This document shows, piece by piece, positions 17,652 to 26,685 of a stretch of 64,000 bases of DNA (position 1 is its first letter; every line of letters starts with the position of its first letter). A program made the position numbers and the translations under genes. Origin of the DNA: Salinispirillum sp049115955 (GTDB taxonomy: Bacteria > Pseudomonadota > Gammaproteobacteria > Pseudomonadales > Natronospirillaceae); NCBI GenBank assembly GCA_049115955.1, contig JAGDZJ010000005.1, forward strand, positions 62,001-126,000, read 5' to 3'. The notes under the pieces were generated by a model that made no database searches, was not told the origin of the DNA, and worked only from the letters and a program-made list of their open reading frames with translations.

Positions 17652-19418
17652 ATGAGTCAGTTTGCCATTAACCTACTTTTTGTGGGCGGCTCCTTTGCGC
17701 TGTACATCGGTATAGCAATTTGGGCTCGTGCCAGCTCCACGAAAGAATTCTACGTCGCCGGTGGTGGTATCAACCCCATTACCAACGGTATGGCGACCGC
17801 CGCAGACTGGATGTCCGCTGCGTCTTTTATCTCGATGGCGGGTTTGATCGCCGCAGGCGGCTACGCCAACTCGACCTACCTCATGGGTTGGACGGGCGGC
17901 TACGTATTGCTGGCCATGCTGCTGGCACCTTACCTGCGTAAGTTCGGTAAGTTTACCGTGCCTGACTTCATTGGTGACCGCTTCTATAGCAGCCAAGCCC
18001 GCTTAGTGGCTGTGGTCTGTTTGATCGTCGCATCAGTGACCTACGTTATCGGTCAGATGACCGGTGCGGGCGTTGCCTTCTCACGTTTCTTGGAAGTGAG
18101 CAGTACTGCCGGTATCTGGATTGCAGCCGGTATCGTGTTCTTGTACGCCGTATTCGGTGGCATGAAAGGCATAACCTACACTCAGGTTGCACAGTACGTG
18201 GTACTGATCATCGCCTACACCATTCCTGCGGTGTTCATTTCACTGCAATTGACGGGTAATGCGATTCCTCAGTTGGGCTTGTGGGGCACGCACACTGAGT
18301 CGGGCATGCCATTGTTGGCTAAACTGGATGAAGTGGTACGTGAACTGGGCTTTGTAGACTACACCGCTGACGTGTCGAACAAGTTGAACATGGTATTGTT
18401 CACCTTGTCACTGATGATCGGTACTGCTGGTCTGCCGCACGTTATCATTCGCTTCTTCACCGTACCTAAAGTCGCTGACGCGCGTTGGTCTGCGGGCTGG
18501 GCTTTGGTCTTCATCGCTATTCTGTACACCACTGCTCCTGCAGTAGCGTCTATGGCACGTTTGAATCTGTTCACTACCATTTATCCTGATGGCCCAACAG
18601 AACCAGCGTTGCTGTATGAAGATCGCCCGGACTGGGTTAAGAGCTGGGAAAATACAGGTCTGATCGTGTTCAATGATCAAAACAACGACGGCCGCATCCA
18701 GATGTACAACGCCACCGAAGCCTTTGCACCCACTGCAGCTGAACGCGGTTGGGCTGGTAACGAGTTGACCGTTAACAACGACATCTTGGTATTGGCTAAC
18801 CCAGAGATTGCTAACCTGCCTGGTTGGGTTATTGGTTTGATCGCTGCGGGTGGTATTGCGGCAGCCTTGTCTACAGCGGCCGGTCTGCTGTTGGCCATCT
18901 CGTCTGCAATCAGTCACGACTTGATCAAGAAGACGCTCAAACCGGACATCAGCGAAAAAGGCGAAATGCTGGCCGCGCGGATATCCATGGCGGGGGCTAT
19001 TTTGCTGGCAACCTACTTGGGCTTGAATCCACCCGGATTCGCGGCACAAACGGTAGCGCTAGCCTTTGGTATCGCCGCGGCGTCGATCTTCCCAGCACTG
19101 ATGATGGGTATCTTCTCTACGAAGATGAACGACAAAGGCGCTATCGCGGGTATGTTGGCGGGCTTGCTGTCTACCCTGCTGTACATCTTCACCTATCTGG
19201 GCTGGTTCTTCATCCCCGGTACCAACATGCTGCCGAACACCGAGCCAAATTGGCTGATCGGGATTTCGCCGCTGTCGTTTGGTGCTGTTGGTGCTATGAT
19301 CAACTTCGCCGTAGCTTATGGTGTAGCGAGCGTGACGCAAGAGCCACCAGCTGAGATTCAAGAGCTGGTAGAAAGCGTACGCTATCCTAAAGGCGCGGGC
19401 ATGGCCATTGATCACTAA
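17652..19418 (+). CDS. Sodium:solute symporter, VC_2705/ActP-like family
   Basis: This 588-residue carrier has about 13 membrane helices and SSS signatures ('GMATAADWMSAASFISMAGLIAAGG' region at about residues 46-70, 'GTAGLPHVIIRFFTVP', 'AAALSTAAGLLLAISSAISHD'). Homologues next to CrbS-type kinases are linked to acetate or other short carboxylate uptake; the actual substrate is inferred. Between two helices it carries D342-Q-N-N-D-G-R-I, an EF-hand-like Ca2+ loop. It follows DUF4212 with an AGGAG and ends at a strong terminator. Confidence 0.9.
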   Translation: MSQFAINLLFVGGSFALYIGIAIWARASSTKEFYVAGGGINPITNGMATAADWMSAASFISMAGLIAAGGYANSTYLMGWTGGYVLLAMLLAPYLRKFGKFTVPDFIGDRFYSSQARLVAVVCLIVASVTYVIGQMTGAGVAFSRFLEVSSTAGIWIAAGIVFLYAVFGGMKGITYTQVAQYVVLIIAYTIPAVFISLQLTGNAIPQLGLWGTHTESGMPLLAKLDEVVRELGFVDYTADVSNKLNMVLFTLSLMIGTAGLPHVIIRFFTVPKVADARWSAGWALVFIAILYTTAPAVASMARLNLFTTIYPDGPTEPALLYEDRPDWVKSWENTGLIVFNDQNNDGRIQMYNATEAFAPTAAERGWAGNELTVNNDILVLANPEIANLPGWVIGLIAAGGIAAALSTAAGLLLAISSAISHDLIKKTLKPDISEKGEMLAARISMAGAILLATYLGLNPPGFAAQTVALAFGIAAASIFPALMMGIFSTKMNDKGAIAGMLAGLLSTLLYIFTYLGWFFIPGTNMLPNTEPNWLIGISPLSFGAVGAMINFAVAYGVASVTQEPPAEIQELVESVRYPKGAGMAIDH

Positions 19419-19450
19419 GCGCCTCTGCGCTAAGTGATTTAAAGAACCGA

Positions 19451-19482
19451 AGGGCCTTCATCATTGAAGGCCCTATTTTTTT
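19451..19482 (+). terminator. Rho-independent terminator after the symporter
   Basis: AGGGCCTTCA (19451-19460) and TGAAGGCCCT (19465-19474) make a perfect 10-bp stem with a 4-base loop, followed by an A and seven T's. It separates the DUF4212-symporter operon from the next gene, whose ATG lies 14 bases further on. Confidence 0.9.
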
Positions 19483-19495
19483 AAGGCAGTACATT

Positions 19496-20011
19496 ATGAT
19501 TTGGCACCTTGTCGCTCTTGCGATTTGCGGTCTCGGCAGTGCAGGTATTGCACTGTTACTGCGTAAACTAACGCGGCAAAAACTTCCGCGTTGGATTGTT
19601 CCACTGTTTGCCGGCGCAGGCATGCTGGCGTACCAAATCCATTTCGAATACTCGTGGTTTGATCACAAGCAATCGCAACTACCTGCGGGTTCGGTTGTGG
19701 TATCCAGTGAAGCAGGCACAGTATTCTGGCGCCCTTGGACTTTTTTCTTTCCTATGACCACGCAGTTCAGCGTGATCGATGCGGGTAATCTCCGTTTTTC
19801 CGACACCACCGGTGAGCGCGTTGTACAGTTCGTACAGTATGACTTCGAGAAGCAATACATCGATGTGGTGACCTACAACACGTATCTCCTAAACTGCACC
19901 ACAGCAGACTTAATTCCACTGACCAGCGACGGCATGCCGAACGTTGGCCGCTTGCAGACTATGTCGCGCAGCGACGCAAGATACAATACCGTCTGTGCCG
20001 CAGCTAATTAG
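19496..20011 (+). CDS. Conserved-type inner-membrane protein of unknown function
   Basis: I do not recognise this 171-residue protein. It has two N-terminal membrane segments (about residues 4-22 and 35-48) and a soluble C-terminal part that probably faces the periplasm. That part has Trp/Phe-rich segments ('FWRPWTFFFP') and two cysteines (in LNCTT and TVCAA) that could pair. It begins just after the symporter terminator, so it relies on read-through or on a promoter overlapping the terminator. Similar small membrane proteins in this position, between a VC_2705 symporter and a DUF294 gene, suggest a link to the symporter system; that is inference. Confidence 0.7.
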   Translation: MIWHLVALAICGLGSAGIALLLRKLTRQKLPRWIVPLFAGAGMLAYQIHFEYSWFDHKQSQLPAGSVVVSSEAGTVFWRPWTFFFPMTTQFSVIDAGNLRFSDTTGERVVQFVQYDFEKQYIDVVTYNTYLLNCTTADLIPLTSDGMPNVGRLQTMSRSDARYNTVCAAAN

Positions 20012-20144
20012 TGTATCTTCGACCAATGTCTAGTGGCGACTGCAGAGCCACCGCCGCACTATTAAAGGTCAGTGTGGCGATCGCTTGCTGTACCCACCAC
20101 CGGTCGCCGTACTGTACTGTGACCTGATTCAACAGGGGTAGCCA

Positions 20145-21980
20145 ATGGCCAATGCCGACGATCTTGCAGACAGCCTACAGTTTCTTCATCACCGTCCGCC
20201 GTTTGATCAGTTAGACGAAGACGCCTTGTTGCAACTCTGTCAGCAATTGATGATCCACTACCAACCGCATCAGTCCGGGCGCTCAATCTCCGCCGACCAG
20301 CATCTCAATATCATTCGTTCCGGCGCTATTGAACTGCGCAATCGCCATGGCGTGCTCGTGGATCGCCTGCATGAAGGTGATCTCTTCGGCATCAGCAGCG
20401 CACTGGACCAAAACACGCAAGGCTTGACCATTCATACCTTGGAAGACTGCTTGCTGTACCGCATTCCGAAAGCCACTTTTGATCAATTGATGCAGCAGCA
20501 CAGTGTGTTGGCCGACTTCTTTCGCCACCTTGCCGATCGCCGACAAAATCTAGGCACCTTGGATACGACCTCCAGCCACCCACTGTTGCAAAAAGTGGAT
20601 AGCTGGATGTCACAACGCCTGATCACTGCGCCGCCCAGCATGAGCATACAGCAGGGTGCTGCGTTGATGACTGAGGCCAGGGTATCCAGTTTGCTGATCG
20701 TCGAAGCGCAACGGTTACAAGGCATCGTAACGGATCGCGATTTGCGTTCTCGCGTGCTGGTACCGGGTCTTGCGGGCGATCTCCCGCTCTCCGACATAAT
20801 GACCAAAACACCCACCACGATCGCCAGCGGCGCGACCCTACTGGACGCCCAATGGTTGATGAGTGAACGCCAATTGCACCATTTACCGGTACTGAAGGCC
20901 AGTCAGCCTGTCGGCATGCTCACCGCCACAGACTTGATGCACGCGCAAGAGGACTCCCCGCTGTTTTTTATTCAGCGTCTGAGTCGTGAGCATACCTTGG
21001 AAGGCTTACAACGCCAGATGGCTGGGTGCCAGCAGTGGCTTGACCGTTTGCGCCAACAAGACAATGCGCTACCGTTATTAGGCCAGTTGTACACTACGGT
21101 GATGGACGGCCTAACACGTCGCTTGTTACAACTGGGCGAGAAGAAATTGGGCAAGCCGCCTATGACTTATGGCTGGCTGGCGTTTGGTTCGCAAGCCCGT
21201 CGTGAGATGACGTTGGAATCGGATCAAGACAACGGCCTGATCTTTAGCGCAGAACCTGATGCCGATGCCCAACATTACTTTGCTGAGATGGCAGAGTGGG
21301 TATGTGACGGCCTCAATGCCTGCGGACTCCGCCATTGCCCGGGTGATGTCATGGCGAAGAACCCGAAATGGCGTCTCAGCAGCCAACAATGGGTGCAGCA
21401 ATTTGATCAATGGATCAACACACCCACCCAAGATGCCTTGCTGTTCAGCACCATTTTCTTTGATTGGCGTCTGATCTCCGGGCCCAACCATTTGCAAAAT
21501 GGCTTGCGTGAACGCATGCAGCAGATACAGCCTAACAGCCGATTTTTAGCCATGTTAACGCAATCGGCGTTGCGTCAATCACCACCGCTCGGGTTTTTCC
21601 GCAGTTTATTGTTAACGCACTCCGGTGAACACAAGAACAAACTGGACCTAAAACACGAAGGCATTGCCTTAATCAATGATCTGGCGCGCATACACGCCTT
21701 AGCCGTGCATGCCGAAGACCAAAATACATTGGACCGGCTGTTGTATGCCGAACTCCATCAGTCTCTGTCCGGTGGGCTGGCGCAAGATTTACGGCTGGCG
21801 TGGAACCTCCTCACGCGACTGCGGCAGCGCGTTGGTAATACCGGTGACCACAGCGGCCACTGGCTCAACCCGGATCAACTCAGTCCTAACGAAAAACAAC
21901 AACTCAAGGCCGCATTCCGCACCATCAAGGATGCACAAGCGGCGGCGCTGCAAACCTTTGCCGGAGGCTTTTCCGCATGA
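20145..21980 (+). CDS. cNMP-binding, CBS-pair and DUF294 nucleotidyltransferase-like protein
   Basis: The 611-residue cytoplasmic protein has four parts. A cyclic-nucleotide-binding-like domain occupies about residues 15-130 ('LNIIRSGAIELRN...EGDLFG'). A CBS pair spans about 160-270 ('LLIVEAQRLQGIVTDRDLR', 'LPVLKASQPVGMLTATDLM'). A DUF294 nucleotidyltransferase-like domain carries GSQARREMTLESDQDN at 348-363, where G-S and D-x-D form a Pol-beta/GlnD-type site. A helical DUF294_C domain ends it. It overlaps the exonuclease gene by four bases. Such pairs often accompany CrbS/symporter loci; whether it transfers nucleotides onto a protein is unknown. Confidence 0.88.
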   Translation: MANADDLADSLQFLHHRPPFDQLDEDALLQLCQQLMIHYQPHQSGRSISADQHLNIIRSGAIELRNRHGVLVDRLHEGDLFGISSALDQNTQGLTIHTLEDCLLYRIPKATFDQLMQQHSVLADFFRHLADRRQNLGTLDTTSSHPLLQKVDSWMSQRLITAPPSMSIQQGAALMTEARVSSLLIVEAQRLQGIVTDRDLRSRVLVPGLAGDLPLSDIMTKTPTTIASGATLLDAQWLMSERQLHHLPVLKASQPVGMLTATDLMHAQEDSPLFFIQRLSREHTLEGLQRQMAGCQQWLDRLRQQDNALPLLGQLYTTVMDGLTRRLLQLGEKKLGKPPMTYGWLAFGSQARREMTLESDQDNGLIFSAEPDADAQHYFAEMAEWVCDGLNACGLRHCPGDVMAKNPKWRLSSQQWVQQFDQWINTPTQDALLFSTIFFDWRLISGPNHLQNGLRERMQQIQPNSRFLAMLTQSALRQSPPLGFFRSLLLTHSGEHKNKLDLKHEGIALINDLARIHALAVHAEDQNTLDRLLYAELHQSLSGGLAQDLRLAWNLLTRLRQRVGNTGDHSGHWLNPDQLSPNEKQQLKAAFRTIKDAQAAALQTFAGGFSA

Positions 21981-22606
21981 GCCACAGCAGACCCCTCTTA
22001 TTCGATCGAGCCCTGCTCGCCATTGACTTGGAAATGAGCGGGCTAAACCCAAAAACCGACCGTATTTTGAGTTTGGGGTGCGTTCCCGTCACACCCGAAG
22101 GCATTCCGCTCGGGCAAGCACAACATTGGCTTTTCAACAGTGCGAAAAGTGTCGCAGACAGCGCAACCATTCATCATTTACGCGACTGTGATCTGCAACA
22201 AGAAGGTGAAGATCCGGATCACGTTTTACCGGATTTGCTGCAGAGTCTGAAAGGGCATGTGCTGATCACGCACGGCGGTGATATTGATGCGGATTTTCTC
22301 AATCAAGCGCATGTACAGTATTGGGGGCAGCGCTGGCGCCCCACTCGCTTGGATACACAAGATTTTGCTCGACGCCGACTGGGCTCAGAGCACCTGCCGA
22401 CCGCAAGTAATCTCTCACTGCGGCACTGCCGACAACATTATCACTTACCAGCGTGGCGAGCGCATCACGCGTTGAGTGACGCCATTGCGACAGCGGAACT
22501 GTTTCAAGCTCAACTGCAGGACGCCTTTCCGGACAACCAGAACCCGCAATGGCGTGCAGCACACAAAAGCTTTAGCAATCTTTGGATGCGCTGGGGCATA
22601 CGCTAA
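21977..22606 (+). CDS. 3'-5' exonuclease, DEDDh (DnaQ-like) family
   Basis: This 209-residue protein has the exonuclease fold of the DNA polymerase III epsilon subunit. The Exo I motif is D17-L-E19 (AIDLEMSG), a central acidic motif is in 'THGGDIDADFL', and the C-terminal histidine motif is H163/H164 to D168 (RAHHALSDA). The DEDDh metal site therefore looks complete. It is much shorter than polymerase-bound DnaQ clamp partners and is translationally coupled to the DUF294 gene (ATGA overlap). That pairing is common, but the DNA or RNA substrate is unknown. It is convergent with the next gene. Confidence 0.9.
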   Translation: MSHSRPLLFDRALLAIDLEMSGLNPKTDRILSLGCVPVTPEGIPLGQAQHWLFNSAKSVADSATIHHLRDCDLQQEGEDPDHVLPDLLQSLKGHVLITHGGDIDADFLNQAHVQYWGQRWRPTRLDTQDFARRRLGSEHLPTASNLSLRHCRQHYHLPAWRAHHALSDAIATAELFQAQLQDAFPDNQNPQWRAAHKSFSNLWMRWGIR

Positions 22607-22618
22607 AAAACGCGCGGG

Positions 22619-23245
22619 TCAGAGCGCGTAGTTCAAACTCAGACCAGCACTGTAGGTAGATAGATCCAGCGCTACCTCACCCTGCACGCCGAAAAGCAAG
22701 CGCGTTGCGCCCTGTAGATACTCCACGTTAACGGTGTTGTATTGGGTATTTCCACCCATCATATAACGGCGCAAAGCAATGCTGCCTTCAGACCATGGAC
22801 CCAGCAAAAAGTTGTGTAATCCAATCTCAGCCCAGCGATAACCCACTTCGGTTTCACTACCGACTAAGGGCACTTCATCCGACGCCAGCTCTCCACCGTA
22901 AGCCCGAGCCGCCAGCGAGAACGCCATATCACCACTGCCGATACCAAATACTGCACGGGCTCCGTAAGCGTAATAGTTTTCTACCAAGGTGTATTCTTCG
23001 CCCGACACAACGAAGAATTCACGTTTTTGTCCCACGCCTGCTTCCAGCACAAACATCTGGGTCAGACTGGCCTGAACTTCAATACCGGCATTGTAACCCT
23101 GCCCAGTAATATCACCCTCGTATTCTGTATGTATCCCTTGTGTGCTCAGTTTAACGCGATTAAACGTTACGCTTTCGGCCGCTGCTGGAAAGGCTACTAC
23201 GGAGCACAGCGTGCCCACTATCCAGTTCCTTGTCATCGCTCTCAT
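22619..23245 (-). CDS. Predicted outer-membrane beta-barrel protein of unknown function
   Basis: I do not recognise the family. The roughly 208-residue product has a Sec signal ending near 'AFPAAAES' and then alternating hydrophobic/polar strands with many Gly and aromatic residues ('YYAYGARAVFGIG', 'EVGYRWAEIGLHNFLLG'). This pattern is typical of 8-10-stranded outer-membrane barrels. The C-terminus is 'GLSLNYAL', Leu instead of the usual terminal Phe. The longest frame starts at 23260, but the ATG ending at 23245 has AAGG eight bases upstream and I prefer it; 23236 is another option. It is divergent from the MATE gene. Confidence 0.65.
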   Translation of the reverse strand: MRAMTRNWIVGTLCSVVAFPAAAESVTFNRVKLSTQGIHTEYEGDITGQGYNAGIEVQASLTQMFVLEAGVGQKREFFVVSGEEYTLVENYYAYGARAVFGIGSGDMAFSLAARAYGGELASDEVPLVGSETEVGYRWAEIGLHNFLLGPWSEGSIALRRYMMGGNTQYNTVNVEYLQGATRLLFGVQGEVALDLSTYSAGLSLNYAL

Positions 23246-23424
23246 CCTATACACCTTCATTGTTCGTGTTGATGGCGCAATAATGCCATGTCTCCTCCAT
23301 CATGCCTATTAGGAAGCGGCGCTAATTCCAACAGCGCAGAAATTCCACCGCCAATATCAGTTGTCCAATCAGACAGCTTGTCGAGCGACTGGCATAATGG
23401 CGACCTGATTACAGGAGAAGTCGT

Positions 23425-24849
23425 TTGCCATCGTTGACCATCAGTCCCATGCGCCGCCGTTTGTTCACCTTGGCGTGGCCAATCATCTTGCAGGTGTATT
23501 TGTTTCAAATGACGGGTGTGGTCGACAACCTAATGGTCGGCCAGTTCGGTGAAGAGACGATCGCCGCCTTAGGCAATTGCCTGCAATTGAATTTCTTCAT
23601 ACTGTTGACCTACGCCGCGCTAACGCAAGGCGGAGCCGTTATCACTGCGCAGTATCGCGGTGCGCGCAAACTGGCGGCGCTGCGCGAGACCATCGCTACA
23701 CTGCTGTGTGCGGGCGTTATGGTCGGTTTAGCCATCTCTGCGCTGTACGTCTTCGCGGGTGAATGGCTACTGAGTTTGCTGACCACTGACCTGTTTCGAC
23801 CGTTTGATGAACGATCGAACCTGCCCGCGCTGGGTTATCAATATCTGAGCGTTATCGGCTTCGGCATCATCTTTGTCGCCCCCGGTCAAATCGCTATGCA
23901 CATATTGCAGGCCTTGGGCGACACCAAAACACCCATGCGACTGGCTTTGTACGGTAACGGGCTGAACGTTGTGGGGAATTATTTACTGCTGTTTGGCGGC
24001 GCGATACCGGGGCTGACCGAGCCGCTGTTTACGCCCATGGGCATTCGGGGCGTCGCCATTTCGACCACAGTGGCCTGGGCGTTTCAGACCCTGTTGATGA
24101 TCAATGCGTTGCTGCGCCACCCGCTGGTGAATATGCGTTGGCGCGATCTACAAGCGCTGGCGTGGCAGCGCTTGCTGCGCATCTTGCGCATTGGTTATCC
24201 ATTGTCGCTAGACGGTTTTCTGTGGCAAGGCTCATCGTTTTTATACGCCATGATGTTCAATCGCGTAGGTGCGGAAGCCTATGCCGCATTCTTGATTGCC
24301 TTATTGATCCGTAGCTTATCATTGGCTCCGGGCGCAGGGTATCAGCAAGCCATTGGTATTTCGGTCGGGCAAGCCGTCGGCGGCGACCATTACCAGCGTG
24401 CACGTGGCTATGTGCGGGCGGGTATTACATCGTGTTTGGTCATACTGCCGGCACTCGGCGTGCTACTTTGGCTGGCTGCACCCTTATACCTGCAGCTCTA
24501 TGACATCGGTGACACGACGCGGCGCCATATCCTGATTATGGTCGGACTAGGGGTGCTGTACAGTTGGGCCACCGCATTAACCATCACCATACCCGGCGTA
24601 TTGCGTGCTGGCGGTGACACCAAGGCGCCTATGGTCATCACCACACTGGGGTTCGCCTGTGTCGGCGTGCCCATTGCGTATGTCACCGGCATTCATCTGG
24701 GCTTGGGGTTATGGGGCGTGTTTGCGGGCTTTGTGGCTGACGAAGTGGCTAAGGCACTCATCATGGTGTTTTATCTGAGGCGCGAAACGTGGTTGCGCAA
24801 CCTGACCCGCGAACAGGAACAGGTAGAACTCACAACGGAAGCGCGCTGA
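23425..24849 (+). CDS. MATE-family multidrug efflux transporter
   Basis: This 474-residue inner-membrane antiporter has about 12 helices in two related halves. Typical MATE segments are 'LAWPIILQVYLFQMTGVVDNLMVGQFG', 'HILQALGDTKTPM' and 'GVLRAGGDTKAPM', the paired G-D-T-K motifs of the two halves. It resembles the NorM/DinF-like carriers that expel cationic drugs with Na+ or H+. The start appears to be TTG 23425, with AGGAG seven bases upstream; the next ATG at 23449 lacks such a site. Its stop directly abuts the stop of the convergent acyl-CoA ligase gene. Confidence 0.92.
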   Translation: MPSLTISPMRRRLFTLAWPIILQVYLFQMTGVVDNLMVGQFGEETIAALGNCLQLNFFILLTYAALTQGGAVITAQYRGARKLAALRETIATLLCAGVMVGLAISALYVFAGEWLLSLLTTDLFRPFDERSNLPALGYQYLSVIGFGIIFVAPGQIAMHILQALGDTKTPMRLALYGNGLNVVGNYLLLFGGAIPGLTEPLFTPMGIRGVAISTTVAWAFQTLLMINALLRHPLVNMRWRDLQALAWQRLLRILRIGYPLSLDGFLWQGSSFLYAMMFNRVGAEAYAAFLIALLIRSLSLAPGAGYQQAIGISVGQAVGGDHYQRARGYVRAGITSCLVILPALGVLLWLAAPLYLQLYDIGDTTRRHILIMVGLGVLYSWATALTITIPGVLRAGGDTKAPMVITTLGFACVGVPIAYVTGIHLGLGLWGVFAGFVADEVAKALIMVFYLRRETWLRNLTREQEQVELTTEAR

Positions 24850-26670
24850 TCACACGTACAGCGCGGCGATCTGGCTGGCGTACTGTTCGGCGACCTTTTG
24901 ACGGCGGACTTTCATGGTGGCCGTCACCTCGCCGTCGTCGTGATCCAGCTCCTTGGTCAACAAAAAGAACTTTTTCACTTGTTCCACCGGCGCCAACTGG
25001 CTATTGGCGCGATCCACTTCTTCTTGAATCAGTGCCCGCACCGACGCATGCACAGCCAGAGATTGAAAGGTGGTGTAGGCCAAACTCTGTCGTTCCGCCC
25101 AATGTGCCACCGTATCGTAGTCGATCTGCAACAGCGCCGAGACGTATTTCTTGCCGTCACCGATGACGATGCACTCTTTAATGTAAGGGCTCGCTTTGAC
25201 CTGATTTTCAATGATGCTCGGGGAGAGGTTCTTGCCACCCGCCGTGATCATAATGTCCTTTTTCCGGTCAATGATCGACACTGAGCCATCCGGATGCAAT
25301 TCCGCTATATCGCCGGTGTGCAGCCAGCCATCGACAAGCGTCTCTGCGGTGGCTTGGGCATTGCCATAGTAGCCCTTGAACACGATGTCGCCGCGCACCA
25401 GAAGTTCGCCGTCGTCGGCTACGGCAACACTGACACCGGGCAACGGCAAACCGACTCGGCCAGTACAGCTCAAGTTCATGGGTTGCATGGTGGCCGCACC
25501 CGTGGTTTCGGTCATTCCCCAGATTTCAGTCAACGGTAGCCCCATACCACGAAACAACGCCAACAAGTCAGGCGCAATGGGCGCCGCAGCCGTCATTGCG
25601 GTATGACAACGGGCCAAACCCAGATAGCTCAACACCGGTCGATACACTAAGACGGACCAACAACCGTACGCCAACCAATCACGCCATTGCCACTGTGCCC
25701 GGGGCCGCTGACCGCGCTGCTGTGCCGACGCCAAGGCACGTTGCAACAACCACCCCCTGACCAAGCCACTGCGCCCTCCCAGCACCACCAACTCCGATTG
25801 CATCTTTTCCCAAATGCGCGGTACACCGAAAAACAACTGCGGTGAAATCTCCTGCAAATCGGTACGAATGGTGCGCAGGCTTTCACCGAAGTTTACCACC
25901 ATCCGACGCGCCATCGCGTTCATGGTAGAGAACGCTTGCTCGGCGACATGACACAGCGGCAAGTAAGACAGCACGTTCTGTCCGGGCTGAGCATCAATGC
26001 TGTCCCACAACACCGCCATTTCAGCCCAAATATTGGTGTATGAAATCATCGCCGCTTTGGGCAGCCCGGTGGAGCCTGAGGTAAAAACGATCAACGCGGT
26101 ATCGTCAGGGTGTTGCGTTGCCAAGCCCTGTTGTATTGCCTCTTCCGCACCCTCTCGCAGTGCCTGTTCGCCACGGGACTCCAAGTCCGCCAAACTCATC
26201 CACAGTTCAGCGTCGTAACTCTGTAGGCCTTTGTCATCAAACACCACCAGATACTGCAACAAGGGCAGTTGGTCCCGAATGGCCAGTACCTTATCGACCT
26301 GCTCCTGATCTTCACAGAACACCACTTTACAGTCGGCACTCAATAACAGGTGCAGTACTTCATTCGCCGGACTCGTGGGGTACAGACCGCAGGTCACGGC
26401 ACCTGCGGTGTTGATTCCTATTTGTGTAATCACCCACTCTTGGCGATTTTCTGCAATGATGCCGAGTTGATCGCCCCGCTGAATACCCAACGCCATCAAC
26501 CCCGCCGCAATGGCGTATGTGCGGTGCCGATACTGTTCCCAAGTGGTTTCCTGCCAGATACCCAAGCGTTTCTGACGCATGGCGACCTCGTGTGGAACCT
26601 GCTCGGAATGACGTTGTAGGAGCTGGGTTAAACTGATGTAACCCTGCGCACGAAAAGCGGTGTCGGTCAT
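24850..26670 (-). CDS. Long-chain fatty-acyl-CoA ligase (AMP-forming)
   Basis: This enzyme activates a carboxylic acid through an acyl-adenylate to acyl-CoA. The 606-residue protein has the AMP-binding P-loop 'FTSGSTGLPKAAMISYTN', the A5 motif 'WGMTETTG', and the hinge/A8 motifs 'GWLHTGDIAELHPDGSVSIIDRKKDI' (split in family as GWLHTGD and DRKKD) plus 'TAGGKNLSP'. It resembles the AMP-dependent long-chain synthetases often encoded with Liv-type transporters. It is the last gene of a six-gene minus-strand cluster, 15 bases after livF. The context suggests it activates the transporter's substrate (inference). Confidence 0.88.
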   Translation of the reverse strand: MTDTAFRAQGYISLTQLLQRHSEQVPHEVAMRQKRLGIWQETTWEQYRHRTYAIAAGLMALGIQRGDQLGIIAENRQEWVITQIGINTAGAVTCGLYPTSPANEVLHLLLSADCKVVFCEDQEQVDKVLAIRDQLPLLQYLVVFDDKGLQSYDAELWMSLADLESRGEQALREGAEEAIQQGLATQHPDDTALIVFTSGSTGLPKAAMISYTNIWAEMAVLWDSIDAQPGQNVLSYLPLCHVAEQAFSTMNAMARRMVVNFGESLRTIRTDLQEISPQLFFGVPRIWEKMQSELVVLGGRSGLVRGWLLQRALASAQQRGQRPRAQWQWRDWLAYGCWSVLVYRPVLSYLGLARCHTAMTAAAPIAPDLLALFRGMGLPLTEIWGMTETTGAATMQPMNLSCTGRVGLPLPGVSVAVADDGELLVRGDIVFKGYYGNAQATAETLVDGWLHTGDIAELHPDGSVSIIDRKKDIMITAGGKNLSPSIIENQVKASPYIKECIVIGDGKKYVSALLQIDYDTVAHWAERQSLAYTTFQSLAVHASVRALIQEEVDRANSQLAPVEQVKKFFLLTKELDHDDGEVTATMKVRRQKVAEQYASQIAALYV

Positions 26671-26685
26671 GTCTGCGGAAGCCTC

